In this document: positions 22,201 through 34,699 of the stretch, one piece after another
Numbering within the stretch: position 1 is the stretch's first letter
Layout of the letters: each line of letters begins with the position of its first letter
Source: Gnetum montanum
Lineage: Eukaryota > Streptophyta > Gnetopsida > Gnetales > Gnetaceae
NCBI GenBank assembly: GCA_015680685.1
Contig: MNCI01004727.1
Coordinates: 3,458-67,457 of the forward strand
Reading direction: 5' to 3'
DNA length: 64,000 nucleotides
Notes under the pieces: generated by a model
The model's database searches: none
What the model was told of the DNA's origin: nothing
What the model saw: only the letters and a program-made list of their open reading frames with translations
Position numbers and translations under genes: made by a program

Positions 22201-25200
22201 CAAATTTTTATTGATGTTCTACGAACAGGGACCAGTTTTACTTATTCTAGATTCTACTTGATATGTATTTAAAGACTTTTGAAGTGCATTAAGATAATAA
22301 CTTGTAAATTTGGAGTTCAAGAGTTATGAGCTGGAGCACAAATTTTAGGATTTATTTTTATGTAATATGATTGAGTCTGGATTCAAACTAGCATGTCATT
22401 TCTTAGTTTTTCTGGTACAATGTTAAATGCTATTATACAGCTCTTAAATTCTAAATGTTAGGATATACACTTGATTACTTATTCTGATTTAAATTAGTTA
22501 TTGCTTCTTAGTTCTCATTGTACTCCAAGTTTTTATATTGTCAACGAAATTTTCTTTTACTTATTGCATTGTCACAATAACAAAAGAATATGTGTTAAAT
22601 CTGAAGTCTAGACATAACATTACAATACAGTGCAAATGATTAAATGTTTGTTACACATTTTTCAGTTGTGCAATGATAATATGTTTTTGCATTATTGCGG
22701 CATAGTCAATCTTGTACCTGTATGTTGAGATCTGAAGTACATGTCTCTTTTGCAGATATCGAATGTTGAGTCGGCCATATGCCTTTGCTTGTGTATTAAA
22801 AGTGAGAACTTCTAATGACTTTAAAACTGGCCGATCAGTAAGTCAAAGTCTTAACATTGATCTACTGGTTTTCTATTCTTTAAATTAAACATTATCTAAT
22901 CATCATTGTGTAAGAATTTTATTTTATTTTTCACTTTCATACCACTACGCTACACCTTTCCTCATGGTTATCAACTTTCTTTTGCAGTATGGCCATTTTT
23001 TCCCGGATCCTCAATTTGAGAATGTACAACATATCATTTGCTGTGATACTTATGCTACATATGCATATGATTTTGAATTTCAAAGTATAGAGGGATTTAG
23101 AAGGTATTTTTTTTTATTTGTCAAACCTTTTTTAGGATTTATTGGGTTTCCTTTCGCTGAAGTTGCCAAAAAGTAAATAAAATAAAATAAATAAAAATTA
23201 TGTTCCATCTTTTGAAATGCAATGGAAAGGATATAATCGTTATCTACTTACATCCTTCCAAGTGGTAACTTTAACAATTTGATGTTTCATTTCCATGAAA
23301 ATGCTCCAGAATGGCAGATTAGTTCATTTTATTGCAATAAAAGATTGACAATTCTATGCAGTTAACCCAGGAGAAATCATATTTCGTTTTTTTAGCTGTT
23401 ATGGCTGCTAATAATTTTTGTGTTTTAGGTTGTAGTACACCACATTCTAAAACGAATTTTTTTATAGGCTGCTTATAATAATTAATTCTTTGAACATTTG
23501 GTCTTCCAGTTCTAGGGATTACTTCAACAATTAACTGAGCATAAACAAGTATTTATCATGTTTTTAACATATAAACTTTTTTTAATTAATTTTCTATTTT
23601 CCAATTCCTTAATTTTTCTGTAACAGGAATTCTGATGAGCCTCCAATTCTGCAAATCGCATTTCAGTATAGCATAATTGTTCCAAGTGAACAGAATCTCA
23701 AGAAAGGGGCAGTTATTGCTGAGAGGTATTTCTAACATAGCAAAAAGAATTTCTGACTGACCATTTTAAAAGTTGTTACTTTATTGCAGGCGATAATTTT
23801 GTTAAATTTTTTTTGGATCGAACTAATAAAAGTTTTCCTTTTTCTTTATATGCATTCCAACTATGAATTGAGTGTTCTCTGATTAACTTTCTGGGGCATT
23901 TTCATATATAAAATTCTCTATTTTCAAATATAACATAGGGCTTGCTTAGTTTTTTTACTTCTCTATTTTCAAATTCTAGTTCTTGCGTTGGTAATTCTGC
24001 CTCTTTTTCAATGTCTTTTTCTGTTAGGCCTAAATATACAGTTCAACGAAGGTTGAGAATTCGTACTTTACAGTACAATATAGCACAGAATAACCTTCAA
24101 GTATATGATAGTGCTGATACAGAAGTCATACTTTCAAACCTGGTTCATAAGGTGCATTTCTCTTAACTTTTATATATTTATTTAGCATGCGTTGTATGCA
24201 ATTATCTCTTCATTCTATTGAACAATTATTTGAAATTTTGAAGAGTACAAAATGTCATGCATAATTGCCAAACTTCATCTGAATTCATTTCAAATTTTAT
24301 TCCTTTTTGTCACCCTCATCCTGCAACTCTAACTATGTTCACTATGGACTGTTGATGGTTCTGGAGCGGCCAAAATTTTACTACCTATGACATTGGGGGC
24401 CTACTATCATTTTGTAACCTTGGTAGATATGCAGTGTCCAGTTTAGTTTGTTTCTCCATAGTGCATAGTCTCCTCTACTTTTAATTCCTGCCTGTCAAAA
24501 TCCTTGTTATACTTGGTGTAAGACAAATTTTTTCGTTATAATCAAACTTTGTATTTATAACCAGGTAGCTTCAAATTTGAATGCTGCATGTCCTAGTCAT
24601 TAGACCTGAGTCAGAACTAACGTTGATATATTGCAGGTTATTAATACATCCTTAGAGGAAGGTGTTAAGGAAGGGCGGTTTTTATTGAATGATTGGCTAG
24701 TCATTCTTACTGCACAATATAATGTTGATCATGGACTAGCTGAGTTTGGAAAGACAACAACTGGTCATATTGATGTTGCATTTTCGAACTGTCCACAACT
24801 TCAGCCATTGCCTAGACTTGTTTTTGCTCTGCTGAGGAATCCTCTTCTTCGCCTTCATGAGGAGGGTGTACATCCAGATTATCGTGTTTATCTACAATGC
24901 CTGTTTAGGTAAGTCAACTTCATTCTTCATTGTATATAATTTGTTTTTATATAATCTATTTGTAGTGTTCCTTGGGCACATTTGCAATTTCCTTGCAGCT
25001 TGATCATGACAGTTAAAAAAAATTCATCTGTCTCTAGTTCGTGTTCACGTAGTTTTGATTATCAGTTGCTACAAATCGGTACTGCTTTTGTCAGTTTCTA
25101 GAAATTGTGAGAAGGGAAAAATCGCAATTGCGATCAGCCCAAAATATTTGATCTAAAGCTTTTTTTCTTATTGTGTTTTAAGTGACTTGTTGCTGAAAAT

Positions 25201-26735
25201 TTATTGCCCACTGACCTGCATTACAGTGCATTGGATCCAAGTTCTCTGTTACGGGCAATATATCCTGTGTTGTCTTCATATTCAGCACCAGATAAGCAGG
25301 CATATCCTCGCCATTCTCTTAGCCGTGCTGCTCTTTTAACCAGTGGGAGTCCCATATTCCTTCTCGATGCATTCACCAGTATTATAGTTTATTATTCATC
25401 AACTGCAGATCCATCATTGCCATTTCCTCCTCCTCAACACTGTAAGTTCTCATGTCGTGATTTATTAACAGTATTTTAGCAGCATATTTCTTTAGCCAAA
25501 CAAATTGGTTTACAAATCAGCCTTTCACTGTACCCGTAACAAACTGAAGGGTCACCATTACAGACTGATTCTTTAGTAATTATATTTGTTTAACATATGG
25601 TACGAAGTGTGAAATAGGAGCATCATGGATTGTGGAGTTACAGAGGTTTTGGCTCTCTTTATAGATAATATATAACTAATGAAAGAAAGCACGAGAGCTT
25701 ACACCCATTAGATGGAATTAATCATTTTCTTGAAGCTTCTGCGTTAGTTTTTGATGTAAGAAATGGTAGTTACACATTAAATTCTTGCGATATTATCACA
25801 TTGGTAATTCCGTGATGTTGCTGTTTTACTAGTTCTAGATAATGAGGGGGTTATCCTCCCTCAAAACAATGAAATAGGCAACAATGAGGTGAGGTGTTAG
25901 CCTATTGGGCGAGACTCTTAAAAGCTACCACCACTCTTAAAAGCTCGTAGATTTAATCGAATTAGTTGTTTTTGTATACGAGTCAAAACAACGAGGTGCA
26001 CCTATATTACAATTAGTTGTGGGTTGCCACACCCAAAACACTGAACTAGTAAAGTTTTTTCTCTGAATCAGTCAGTAGTTTTAGATAAGATTTAGATCAC
26101 GAGAGCTTGCAAATCGAAGAAACCAATCAAAGCAAGGCAATTGGCCCGAGTGTTTGGCAACAGTGGGCTTTGAAAGAGAGCCCTATAGTCGTCAAGACAT
26201 AAATCATACAATTATACACACACCGACTGTAGATCTTTTAAAAATATGCCCGAAAAGGTAGAAGATAATTTTTTTCCCTTGATTACAAATTGGATAGAAA
26301 TTTCTACATAGAAAATAGATCAGATGAAAACTTGGTAGCACTTTAGCTTAGCCAATCATGTTTAAGGAAGTGCTCTCTTTGCAACTCGCATTAAATAAAG
26401 ATCTTTCTTGTGCTTTGATTGGACTGCATGTTTGAAATATTTCATATAAGAAGCTAATTGGTGTTGGTTATAAAATTACAGAGATAGAATACATGTTTTT
26501 TAACAAATAACATGCCCACACAGGTCATCTACGAGCCGTAATAAACAAGCTTAAGCAAGAGCGGAGTATTACACCCAAACTTCTTATAATTCACGGTGGC
26601 CAGCATAATGCCGAACCTTTCGAAAACTTTCTTATCGAGGAGCAAGATGTTAACGGCATGGGGTTAAGTAACGGAATGGGTTTTGTTTCTTTTCTTGAAC
26701 AAATTAGCAGAGATGTTATTGAGTATCTGAAATAA
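19286..26735 (+). CDS. SEC23: SEC23-like COPII coat protein, 14 exons, complete
   Basis: Inner-coat subunit of COPII vesicles. Sec23 pairs with Sec24, binds Sar1-GTP at ER exit sites and stimulates its GTPase. Exons: 19286-19616, 20400-20465, 20973-21026, 21159-21331, 21441-21627, 21770-21915, 22004-22158, 22756-22837, 22988-23103, 23627-23725, 24028-24151, 24637-24908, 25227-25441, 26524-26735. All junctions are GT-AG and phases match; the 2232 bp give 743 residues. The start is the first ATG, giving MAVRATVSRFPAD. The zinc finger is C53-x2-C56-x16-C73-x2-C76. Trunk (about 120-385), beta-sandwich (about 390-495), helical (about 510-610) and gelsolin-like (about 620-740) regions follow in family order. 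The CETCWGYFN form of the finger and overall similarity suggest the divergent plant SEC23 subgroup that includes Arabidopsis At2g27460 (subgroup from memory). Intron 13 contains a SINE. No defects seen. Confidence 0.95.
25893..26037 (+). mobile_element. tRNA-derived SINE in SEC23 intron 13
   Basis: The 5' part has an A-box-like GTGTTAGCCTATTGGGCGAG and a decayed B-box near 25950. The 3' part has GAGGTGCACCTATATTACAA and GGGTTGCCACACCC, which resemble Au-type plant SINEs. No coding potential. It lies in sense orientation within the intron and well away from both splice sites. Confidence 0.65.
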
Positions 26736-28290
26736 TGCACACTGAGCAGCATGTAATCATACGAGTTTCAAATGACATATGCATATTTGGGAACGTGTTG
26801 CAGTATTCCTTACTGGAGTTCTAGTTCCTAATTCTAGCCATGCCAGGTTAGTTTCCGCTGAAATTTCTGGCAGTTTTGTATAACTATTTAGTCTTCAATA
26901 TCTTGGTAGTATTTTAAATTTATATTTGTATAATTTATTGGATTGCCAGTGATATAACATATCACGGCTATCTGATTTTTATAGCCACAATTTTGAAGAT
27001 TAAAGAAATATTTAGCAAACATAACAATGCTTACGTTTTACTGCAGGACGTTATGCCGTATAAATTACAGATTTCAGTTTGTTTCATTAAATCAAATTCG
27101 TTCCTTAAATATACATGGTAACTAATGTTTTGAATAAATTTTTATATATTTCGTATAAAGAATTGATTTAAAGCAGTTGGTAATTGAGGAGTTCGGTACC
27201 TTGTTTAATGAGTTCATTAAGTACTTCCAATCAAATCTTTAAAACTTGAATATAGTTTCATTTATTAAGATCGTTGCATTATGATGGTTTGAGTGGTGTA
27301 AGCTTTCTTGCGTGTCTTATATCTAAAAAAGTGTAAATATTATTTCATTACTTTTCCTATAATCAGCTTTGACCGTTTGTAGGATGGTTAGTTTGCATAT
27401 TATGGTATTTGAGGGTATTGGGTTGTAGGCATGTCCTAGGTCCTTATAACCTGTTTGTCTTTAAAGAAATATTTTATATATAATGATGTATGTTGTTTTG
27501 TTAATAATATGCAATACTTGTGTGTTAGAAGTTGAATTAATGTGTAAATTTTGAATAATAAAAAAGTAATTATTGGAGAAGGCCAATACAATAGCTTGTT
27601 TAACCTTTTCTTTTCAAAATATAAACTAGACAATATGTTATTGTGTAGTTTTTCATTTAAAGCAAATCATCTTATGGCTTATTGAGTAGATTTACTTTAC
27701 CCATGAGCTTTTGCAAAAAGGTATTTAAGGTATGCTAATAAAATGCATTGTAAATAAATTATTTTTCAAATCATTTTGTAGTCTAGCTTTCAAAAAAGGT
27801 TTTTAGCACACTACAATAAAGTTCATTGTAAAATGATTATTTTTAAATTTAACTTTTAGCTCCTTGGTGTAGTTTTACCTTATCCATCAATTTCACATAA
27901 GCTATTTAGTGCATGTCATTATAATCTGATTTTTTTTTTTCACAAACCATTTGCCATTTAATTGTTTGCATATTTCATGGTATCATAGTCTTGACTACTT
28001 TAGCAATTTTCACCTTTGTGTTGTTCTCTCTTCATCACTCCAAGTAGTTTCTTTCTCAATTGTCTCTCTTCTTTCCTTTAATTTTTCTCTTATTTCTTTC
28101 ATGTTGAACTTTTAGTTAGACCTCTAAGTAAAATGAAATATAGAAATAGAAAAAAGCTTCAATGAGTTTATGGCATTGGATTTGAGAAGAACCATTAATA
28201 AATGTGCCATTTTTGTAGATTTTAACCTGGTATATTAGTACTACTACTAGAAGTATTGTTTATTGGCCATAACAAGTTACCATTTTTAAG
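26736..28290. other. SEC23 3' flank and AT-rich intergenic DNA
   Basis: AT-rich sequence after the SEC23 stop codon. The 3' UTR must lie in the first few hundred bases, but no poly(A) signal could be chosen with confidence. No gene or recognisable element was found up to the first SINE piece. Confidence 0.5.
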
Positions 28291-28420
28291 TGTGTGTTAT
28301 CCTAGTGGTAAGATTCTTGATTTGGAATCTCCAACTTATGGGTTTGATTCTATTGGGCAATGTTGAATTATAAACCAATTACAATAATTCCACTTAATAT
28401 TTAATATGCTCAAACAAAAC
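28291..28420 (+). mobile_element. SINE fragment
   Basis: tRNA-like head with an A-box-like ATCCTAGTGGTAAGATTC and a B-box-like GGGTTTGATTC, followed by a tail (TTGAATTATAAACCAATTAC) that recurs in other copies nearby. Confidence 0.5.
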
Positions 28421-28972
28421 TTGAGTAATAAATATAAAATTTGATAGTCATGGCCTATCTTGGGTTATATTTAGAATCAAGTTATTTTGGGTTCCCACAC
28501 TTTTTCCTTAAATTATCTTTCAAAAATTTTAACAATTATATTGTACTTTGTATGTCATACTTAATAGAAACACCTTTTAAATCTCTTTTATATTATATTA
28601 AATTGAAGTCACATTTTGAATCTAATACCTTGTATTATTTTTTGTCAAGTATTCATTAGATATCATTTACTACAATTATTGGGTCAAACATGAATGAAAA
28701 TGGGATGTTAAATTTTTATTGGATTTTATAGAATATTTGGTATTAGAATAGTGCATATAAGATGCATGATTGTAGAAAGGTTTAAATGAATTGAATAAAT
28801 GGGGGTTAATCTACAAGGTAGCAAAAGTTGAAAGTTAATTTCTTAGTGAAAAACCTTATTTATTAACTATTTAAGGAAATATTATGTTGGATTAAGGTAA
28901 GAGCTCAAACTAGGCTCACTATTTATATTTAGCAGAATTTGAATTTCAATATTAACATTGGACGTACCCTTT

Positions 28973-29095
28973 AGGCATTGCTCACTTGGTTAAAGCATGT
29001 GGGTTGTGTTTGGCAAGTCACAGGTTTGATTCTAAGGGGTATGCTAAATCATATGCTACCTAGGGCATTTTAAAAATATATGTTAGATATGTGTT
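28973..29095 (+). mobile_element. SINE fragment (tRNA-like head)
   Basis: GCTCACTTGGTTAAAGCATG followed by a B-box-like CAGGTTTGATTC at standard tRNA spacing. The segment is too diverged, and its ends too poorly paired, to be a functional tRNA gene. Confidence 0.45.
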
Positions 29096-29219
29096 GGAAC
29101 CTGAAATAATGATAATATAGGTGCAACCCAAGATATATAGTTCAACTAGAACTTTATAACTTAGCCCATGACTTGGGGCTTTTAAATCAAGAGTCTTACC
29201 ACTAGGCTAACACCTCATT
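29096..29219 (-). mobile_element. SINE copy, antisense
   Basis: Read on the - strand: GGTGTTAGCCTAGTGGTAAG, then a tail with GGGTTGCACCTATATTATCA and TTCAGGTTCCAAC. The head matches the copy at 28291 and the tail matches the fragment at 32745-32830, which defines one local SINE family. Confidence 0.55.
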
Positions 29220-30240
29220 GTTAAAAATATATGTTAGAAATGCTTAGAGCTATGTTTTCTTAGGCCCTCTTATGATGATTGAAGATCATTGGTGTTTTTA
29301 TATATTGTAGTAAAGATGAGATGGTTATGAACTTGTAAGCATCTCCAATTTTAAGGTTGTAATGGTGTCACATTTGACGCATCATTATGTTCTACCTAAG
29401 TATTGTGTTGCCTACATATCATATAGTGCAAATTATTATTTTTGGTTAGTTAGCTTAGTTAGAGGATATGATTTGTCATTTGCAAATCATGGATTTGATT
29501 TTGACTTGTATATTGATTTGACAAACCATTGATTTAAAAGTTTCAAGTTATAGATTCGATTATGATAATCAATGTTGAATTACAAAATTTTAATTTAAAT
29601 ATATATATTGTAAGTGAATATTATTTAAAACAAATTTTTTTTTTTCTTTAATCCAAGGCTAATTCTGAAACGGACATCTTGTATCACAAAAGCCCATGAA
29701 AAGAACCCGGCAAATGAGTACGTAGAAGATAACATATGTTTGGCAAAGGACGCCTCATGAGAAATGGACTGCAAACGACATAAAAGAAATGGGCACAAAA
29801 GAAGGGCACCGCCCACTTTATTCTGTGGCACTTGCAAGTAGACCCCAGTAAATGTTACATTTATGCACTGGAAAGCAGACAAAGAGAATCACAGTACAGA
29901 GCTTATCCACAACAGTTTGTTGCCACTCCATTTGTGTGTTTGTGTGGTGAAATAGCAACGGTCCTTTTTTACATTATTCAAAATTTTGAAAGTTTTTACG
30001 CAGCACAATTACTAGCCCAATACCTTGCTTCCACAAGCCCAATCTCCCTTTGTTGGAAGTTGAAATGTTGCATGGAACTTTTCTTAAAGTCAGCCCATGC
30101 CAGGAATGCTAGCGTTGCCAGAAGCACGCAGAATTTGTTGCTCCAACTGCACAATTTCCGGAAAGGGAAACCAATAATGTCATCAAAATGTGCACCATCA
30201 ACAATCAATGAGTAGCCGCATGACCATGAAATTACCATGA
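29220..30240. other. Intergenic DNA downstream of the HPt gene
   Basis: A further degraded tRNA-like head lies near 29450-29505. The segment 29640-30240 is less AT-rich and should hold the HPt gene's 3' UTR. A possible alternative last exon (about 30080-30000, - strand) encoding an FNFQQREIGL-like segment lies here but is not well supported. Confidence 0.4.
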
Positions 30241-31182
30241 TTAGCCATTATCATTATTATTACTGTTAAGTCTTATTGATGATCTTACAAGCAAAAGCTG
30301 CTGAAGTCTAGTCTTGAGTAGATAGTGTTCTTGTCTCAGCTGCTGCAAGCATTGCAGGCATCTGCAAAACACTAATCCTCAAGATTATTGGTTTTCCTCT
30401 AAATTTTGTCTGATTTATGACACAACAAATAAATCATTGTGGTTCCTTTCTTACCCTGCACGGTTTTGCTGGTCACAGAAAATTCTGAAGGCAATGCAGA
30501 CATTCTTCACCCTCAAAGCTCCTATGCTGATCACCCATCACATACATTCATGCAGTTATTATATTTTGTACAGAAACTAAGGGTTGACCAGGAAATGCGG
30601 AGATCTTGTAATTTGTTAACATATAGTAATACCTTGAGCTTTTTCCTCTGAACTGATGCAGATATGCATCCATCCTTTTGTAATCCACTTGATCAACTTC
30701 TCTGAAATATATTAACACACCCAACATCCCATTACAAATTGTCCAGGAAGAGAAACAGAAACACAGATATGCTTTTTGTTTATAGAAACGAAAGAAAAAA
30801 AATTTGATCAGAATAAGAGAAACACAGGAGGGCAGCCATGTTGTGGAGTAATTTTTCCGAATCCTTGAAGAAGAGGGAGATGACTTCTGAGACAAATTCA
30901 GGGTCACTTTCGTCTTGCAGCTGTTGCAGCTGAATGAAATAGTCATCCAAAAATCCCTGCCAAAAAATATACCAGCACCAAATATTCCATATAACTCAAA
31001 AGAAAACAATACCCAGGGCAGCAGTGTTTCAACAGATTTAGATCAAAGAAAAACCCATCATAACAATCTTTTGGTTCAGAGAAAGTGAGAAACAACCACA
31101 TAAATCATATAATACACACAACCTGCTGGAAAAGCATACGGGTGAGCTGAAGGAGCTGCTGCTGCAGAGCCATGGCATCCAT
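30241..31182 (-). CDS. AHP: Histidine phosphotransfer (HPt) protein, 5 exons
   Basis: Relays phosphate from cytokinin-type hybrid histidine kinases to response regulators, shuttling between cytosol and nucleus. Exons on the - strand: 31182-31123, 30956-30826, 30701-30633, 30526-30455, 30361-30241. All are GT-AG with consistent phase, giving 150 residues, the usual family length. The start ATG gives [10 protein letters not shown]. Family landmarks in order: GFLDDYF near 21-27, [11 protein letters not shown] near 41-51, and the phosphorylation motif [13 protein letters not shown] with the acceptor His at residue 79. RVKNVCIAF and CLQCLQQ follow. The His is kept, so this is a true HPt and not a pseudo-HPt of the AHP6 type, where Asn replaces it. 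The C-terminus is uncertain: the last exon either reads through to TAA at 30241, or splices at a good donor (CTT|GTAAGA, 30289) to an exon not firmly identified. Confidence 0.88.
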
Positions 31183-31301
31183 GAAGCTTAAGACAGACTG
31201 ACAGGCAAGGCAAAGCAGAGAAGGAAAGAAAGAAAGAAAACTACTTGTCAATCTCTTTCTTATGAATGCCTTGTACTGCAAATATGACCAAACTGGGCAG
31301 G

Positions 31302-31311
31302 CCTTTATAGC
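31302..31311 (-). promoter_or_regulatory. TATA box of the HPt gene
   Basis: On the - strand GCTATAAAGG lies about 120 bp upstream of the HPt start codon, which would put the transcription start near 31275 and give a 5' UTR of about 90 bases. Confidence 0.6.
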
Positions 31312-31329
31312 ATTATTTGATGATGACAA

Positions 31330-32744
31330 AGAAAGATCAGAAGACCAATTGGATTGAATTGGATAAAATTGAAGAAGAAGAAGAAGAAGATAGGAAAGAT
31401 AGAGGAAAGCAGCTTAAAGTGGGCAGGCATGCGGGCAGCTGAAATCGAGGCAGGTGCCGAGCAGATACCAGACAAGACGCTGTTATGGAAACCATGCGGG
31501 GGTTGAAAAATGCAGGGCAGGCAACAACTAAATGCAAATAAAACACCATAGCATGTATAACTGGGTTTCATTTGTTGTGGGTCACCGCCAGAGATGGCAG
31601 AAATTGCAGCCATGGCTGTTTTTGGCAGCAAATTGAAGCACAGCATGTGCAGAGCAAGCATTGGTTGGGCAGGCAAAAGAAGAGGAGGGAGCAGTTGCAG
31701 TTGTTTGCTGTATGTGGGTCATAAACTGCCTTTGGCATGGCATTGGCAATGTTGCCAGTTACAGTAGCATTGTGTCTGTGTTCACAGCAACAAAACAACA
31801 ATTGCAACAACAAACAACAGTAAACACCGAACGGTACTGATCTCATGACAAAAAAGAATCATACAGTATATATATATATATCTATACACACACATACATA
31901 TATACATACACATATGCAATATATAGGTCATAGCTGGCACATTGCTGTACTGCAATGGCATCATCCATCAGGAGTAGTGCAGCTGTGGCAGATATGACAT
32001 TTGGCCAATCCTCATATGAAGCTTTTCCTTGTGATTGCAGTCATATTTCCCCACTGATCCTGCTCCTGCATCAGCATATCTCTTCTGGTCTGCTTTGCTT
32101 TGGCCATTCATGTTTGGCTCTCTCTCTCTCTGCTTCCACCTCTTTTTCTTCTTCTTCTTCTTGGTGGCCGTTCTTGAAACCTTTTTCATTTATTTAAAGT
32201 TTCTTTATGCAGCAAAGGTCTACCAAAAGGATTGCTTGCTTCACCCACCACTTTTGTTTCTTCCTGTCTCTCTGAATTTAAATCTCTTCTGCCCAACAGA
32301 AAATCTGCTGCGGATTGCTGTCATGTTGTTTAGTGCTTTGGGACTGTTAGGGAATGCTTACGGTTCAGAAGGTACCTCCATGTCGCTGTTTGGATAAGCT
32401 TACTTTCTCCAAATCATGACCTGGATTTCTGCTAGGATTGGACCAACTTTACCATCCTTAATAAAATCGGTTTTATTTTAATCTTGTTGCATTTTAAAGT
32501 AGCTTTTTAAGATAAAACTTGTAATCAGAGCATAAAGAGCCATCTATTGTATGGTATATTTCTCTTTGAATGTGACTGAAAGCAAATTAAAGAAATAAGA
32601 ACTTGTAATATGATACCGCTATCCATATTTGGAATTCCAACAGCGAGAACTAATTTAGGGATAACCTTTACTTATTTCATCTAAGTACACCTTTATTCTT
32701 AGTTCATAAAGAATAACTTATGATTCATAAAGAATAACTTATGA
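31330..32744. other. HPt upstream intergenic region with microsatellites
   Basis: Holds (GAA)7 at 31371-31390, a TA/CA-rich stretch at 31866-31918, a CT run near 32111-32124 and (TTC)n near 32147-32163. Open frames here are short and Cys/Phe/Ser-rich, with no family resemblance. Confidence 0.6.
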
Positions 32745-32830
32745 TTGGTTCTATAGGTAGCATTGAGTTATAAACTTCTATAAATATTGGGGTGTACCTA
32801 TGTTTCAATTATTTCAGGTTCCAACACCCC
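32745..32830 (+). mobile_element. SINE 3' fragment
   Basis: GGGGTGTACCTATGTTTCAA and TTTCAGGTTCCAACACCCC match the tail of the SINE at 29096-29219. The head is missing. Confidence 0.45.
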
Positions 32831-33483
32831 ACAAATCTATGGATGTTGAAAAGTGATATAAATTTTGTTAAAACTAGGACCTTTCTCCTCCTAACAATTA
32901 ATTTTCTTCACTTATTTTTTTTGAAGTACTAATTGTAAGGTTATACACCTTATTAGAAAGGTTTAAACTTGGAAAGTTTTGTCTTTCCATATATTATTTT
33001 TCAATGATGCCCTACTCAATATTAAGCTTATGATGTACTCTAAAGTTTCTTTGATTATTATCAATATTTTTTTAGGGTCTAACATTGATATATGTGTAGG
33101 CTTGAAAAAGAAATCTATGGAAGCTAGATTTGGAATTCTGTTTTTTTTTTTTTTTTGCTAGGTAATAAATGATGAATTCAATCTTCAAATGAGATAATGT
33201 TTTACATATGTGTGTTTTAAAATCAATAGCTTTTACAAGGGTTATACAATTTGTATTTCTTGAACCATGGAAGATATAGGAATGTGAAATCTTTTGATTG
33301 TATATATCCTTAAGACATATAACCAACATGATACTTTCATAGAATTTAAATACAATATGATGGTGTCCCAAGTGTAATTCAAACTGGTACCTCCTACTAA
33401 GGCACTTTTGGATCCATTGGACACAACATTATCAAAATTTCTTTTTACAATATTTTTTTTTATCTATAGCTATAACTTAGCAT
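32831..33483. other. AT-rich intergenic DNA
   Basis: AT-rich sequence with poly(T) runs near 33142-33156. No gene or element could be recognised. Confidence 0.4.
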
Positions 33484-33545
33484 TGCCCATTGAAATCAAA
33501 CTTATGACATGAGGTTTCCATTCTCATGAAGTATCATTTGCCGAA
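33484..33545 (-). mobile_element. SINE fragment, antisense
   Basis: On the - strand AAGTTTGATTTC (B-box-like) is followed by AATGGGCAATGC, matching the head-tail junction of the copy at 28291-28420. Confidence 0.4.
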
Positions 33546-33549
33546 TACT

Positions 33550-34432
33550 GGAAAGCTTAATGAATATTGCATTAGTTGGTTGCAATATCACATTTATGAT
33601 GTTGCATCTACTATATTGTAGTTGTGATGTCTTAGGCTAGGATGCTATATCACAGATGTGATGTTGCAATTACAATAAATACCTATAAATAGGATTCATC
33701 TATCAAATTTATGGTACCAATTAATCAATAGTGTAGTTGAACTCTTGTAGTTTGTTTTCATCATCTAGGAACAATCAGCGAGTGCTTGCATTGTGAATTT
33801 GAGTTGATTGTATGTCTTATTCGAGTAGCATTGTATCTAAACACAATCCATGATCAACAATAAGATTGAGATTGATTCATATTCATTACAACACTTTAAC
33901 TTAGAATATAATTTATTTTCAATGCAATCTAATTTCCAATGCAACTTAGTTAATATTTAGATTTTTCTCACACAGAATTTGATGGAATGAGCATGACTAG
34001 TTTTGAGCGTAAATACATATTTACTTGGTAATCCTAGTAGTGCTATTGCTTGGTTCACTTAGTAACATAACACTTAGTAATCCTAGTAGTGGGTACATGA
34101 GTTTATACCGTGTGCGGTAAACTAGGAATGAACACTACTCACCATAGGCTAGTCTAGGATTTACTTATCATGCATTAGATTAGTTACATTAAATTTCTAT
34201 ATTTTAATATTGTTTAATTAATGTTTGAACAACATCAATCATCATGTACCTCACCTATACTTAACCATACACATTAAGAGATACTACATGTATAGTTGGG
34301 AAGACATCGACTTGTGATCTTATATTTAACTATTTAGATACCATGCTAGTCCCAGCTATGGATTATGACACAGTCTATCACAATGCTTGTAGATTGTATG
34401 ATTGGGCATTGAGTCTACTTTGTTGCTTATCA
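33550..34432 (+). repeat. LTR of element G (5' LTR)
   Basis: Ends TTGCTTATCA directly before a PBS-like site. A TATA-like CCTATAAATAGG lies near 33682, with imperfect palindromes such as GCAATATCAC upstream of it. It resembles LTR C (36655-37003 plus 50923-51532) in opposite orientation. The left boundary is approximate. Confidence 0.6.
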
Positions 34433-34451
34433 TTTGCATCATTGTCAGGGA
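34433..34451 (+). other. Primer-binding site, element G
   Basis: TTTGCATCATTGTCAGGGA follows the LTR end directly and differs from the Athila-type PBS seen in D and F at only a few positions, mostly by transitions. Confidence 0.6.
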
Positions 34452-34699
34452 TGGTCCTAGTGACCTAGATTAGTTATAACATAAATGATTGCTATAAAAG
34501 CATTAATGATTTATCTTTTAGGATAAATTCATATTTTAAGTCACACACACAATAGTAACTAAAACATGTCTTTTGCACATAGAATTGATAGCCCACTGTG
34601 CAATGAAAACATTAGTAAGGGCAATGATAGGATCCACATTGAAGAGAATTGGAGTGGACCATTGTAATAAAGGTTCTCATATGCTCATTTAGATCCTTA

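Noticed and set aside
28973-29045. Possible tRNA gene (A-box and B-box at tRNA spacing)
   Set aside because: Acceptor and anticodon stems do not pair, and the head is followed by SINE-like sequence, so it is treated as a SINE fragment.
30000-30085. Sixth HPt exon encoding FNFQQREIGLVEA
   Set aside because: Reading frame and position would fit, but the acceptor is weak and homology too short. Kept only as an alternative in the HPt entry.
31305-31846. Overlapping - strand frames upstream of the HPt gene
   Set aside because: Cys/Phe/Ser-rich low-complexity frames in promoter DNA. No start context, domain or splice support.
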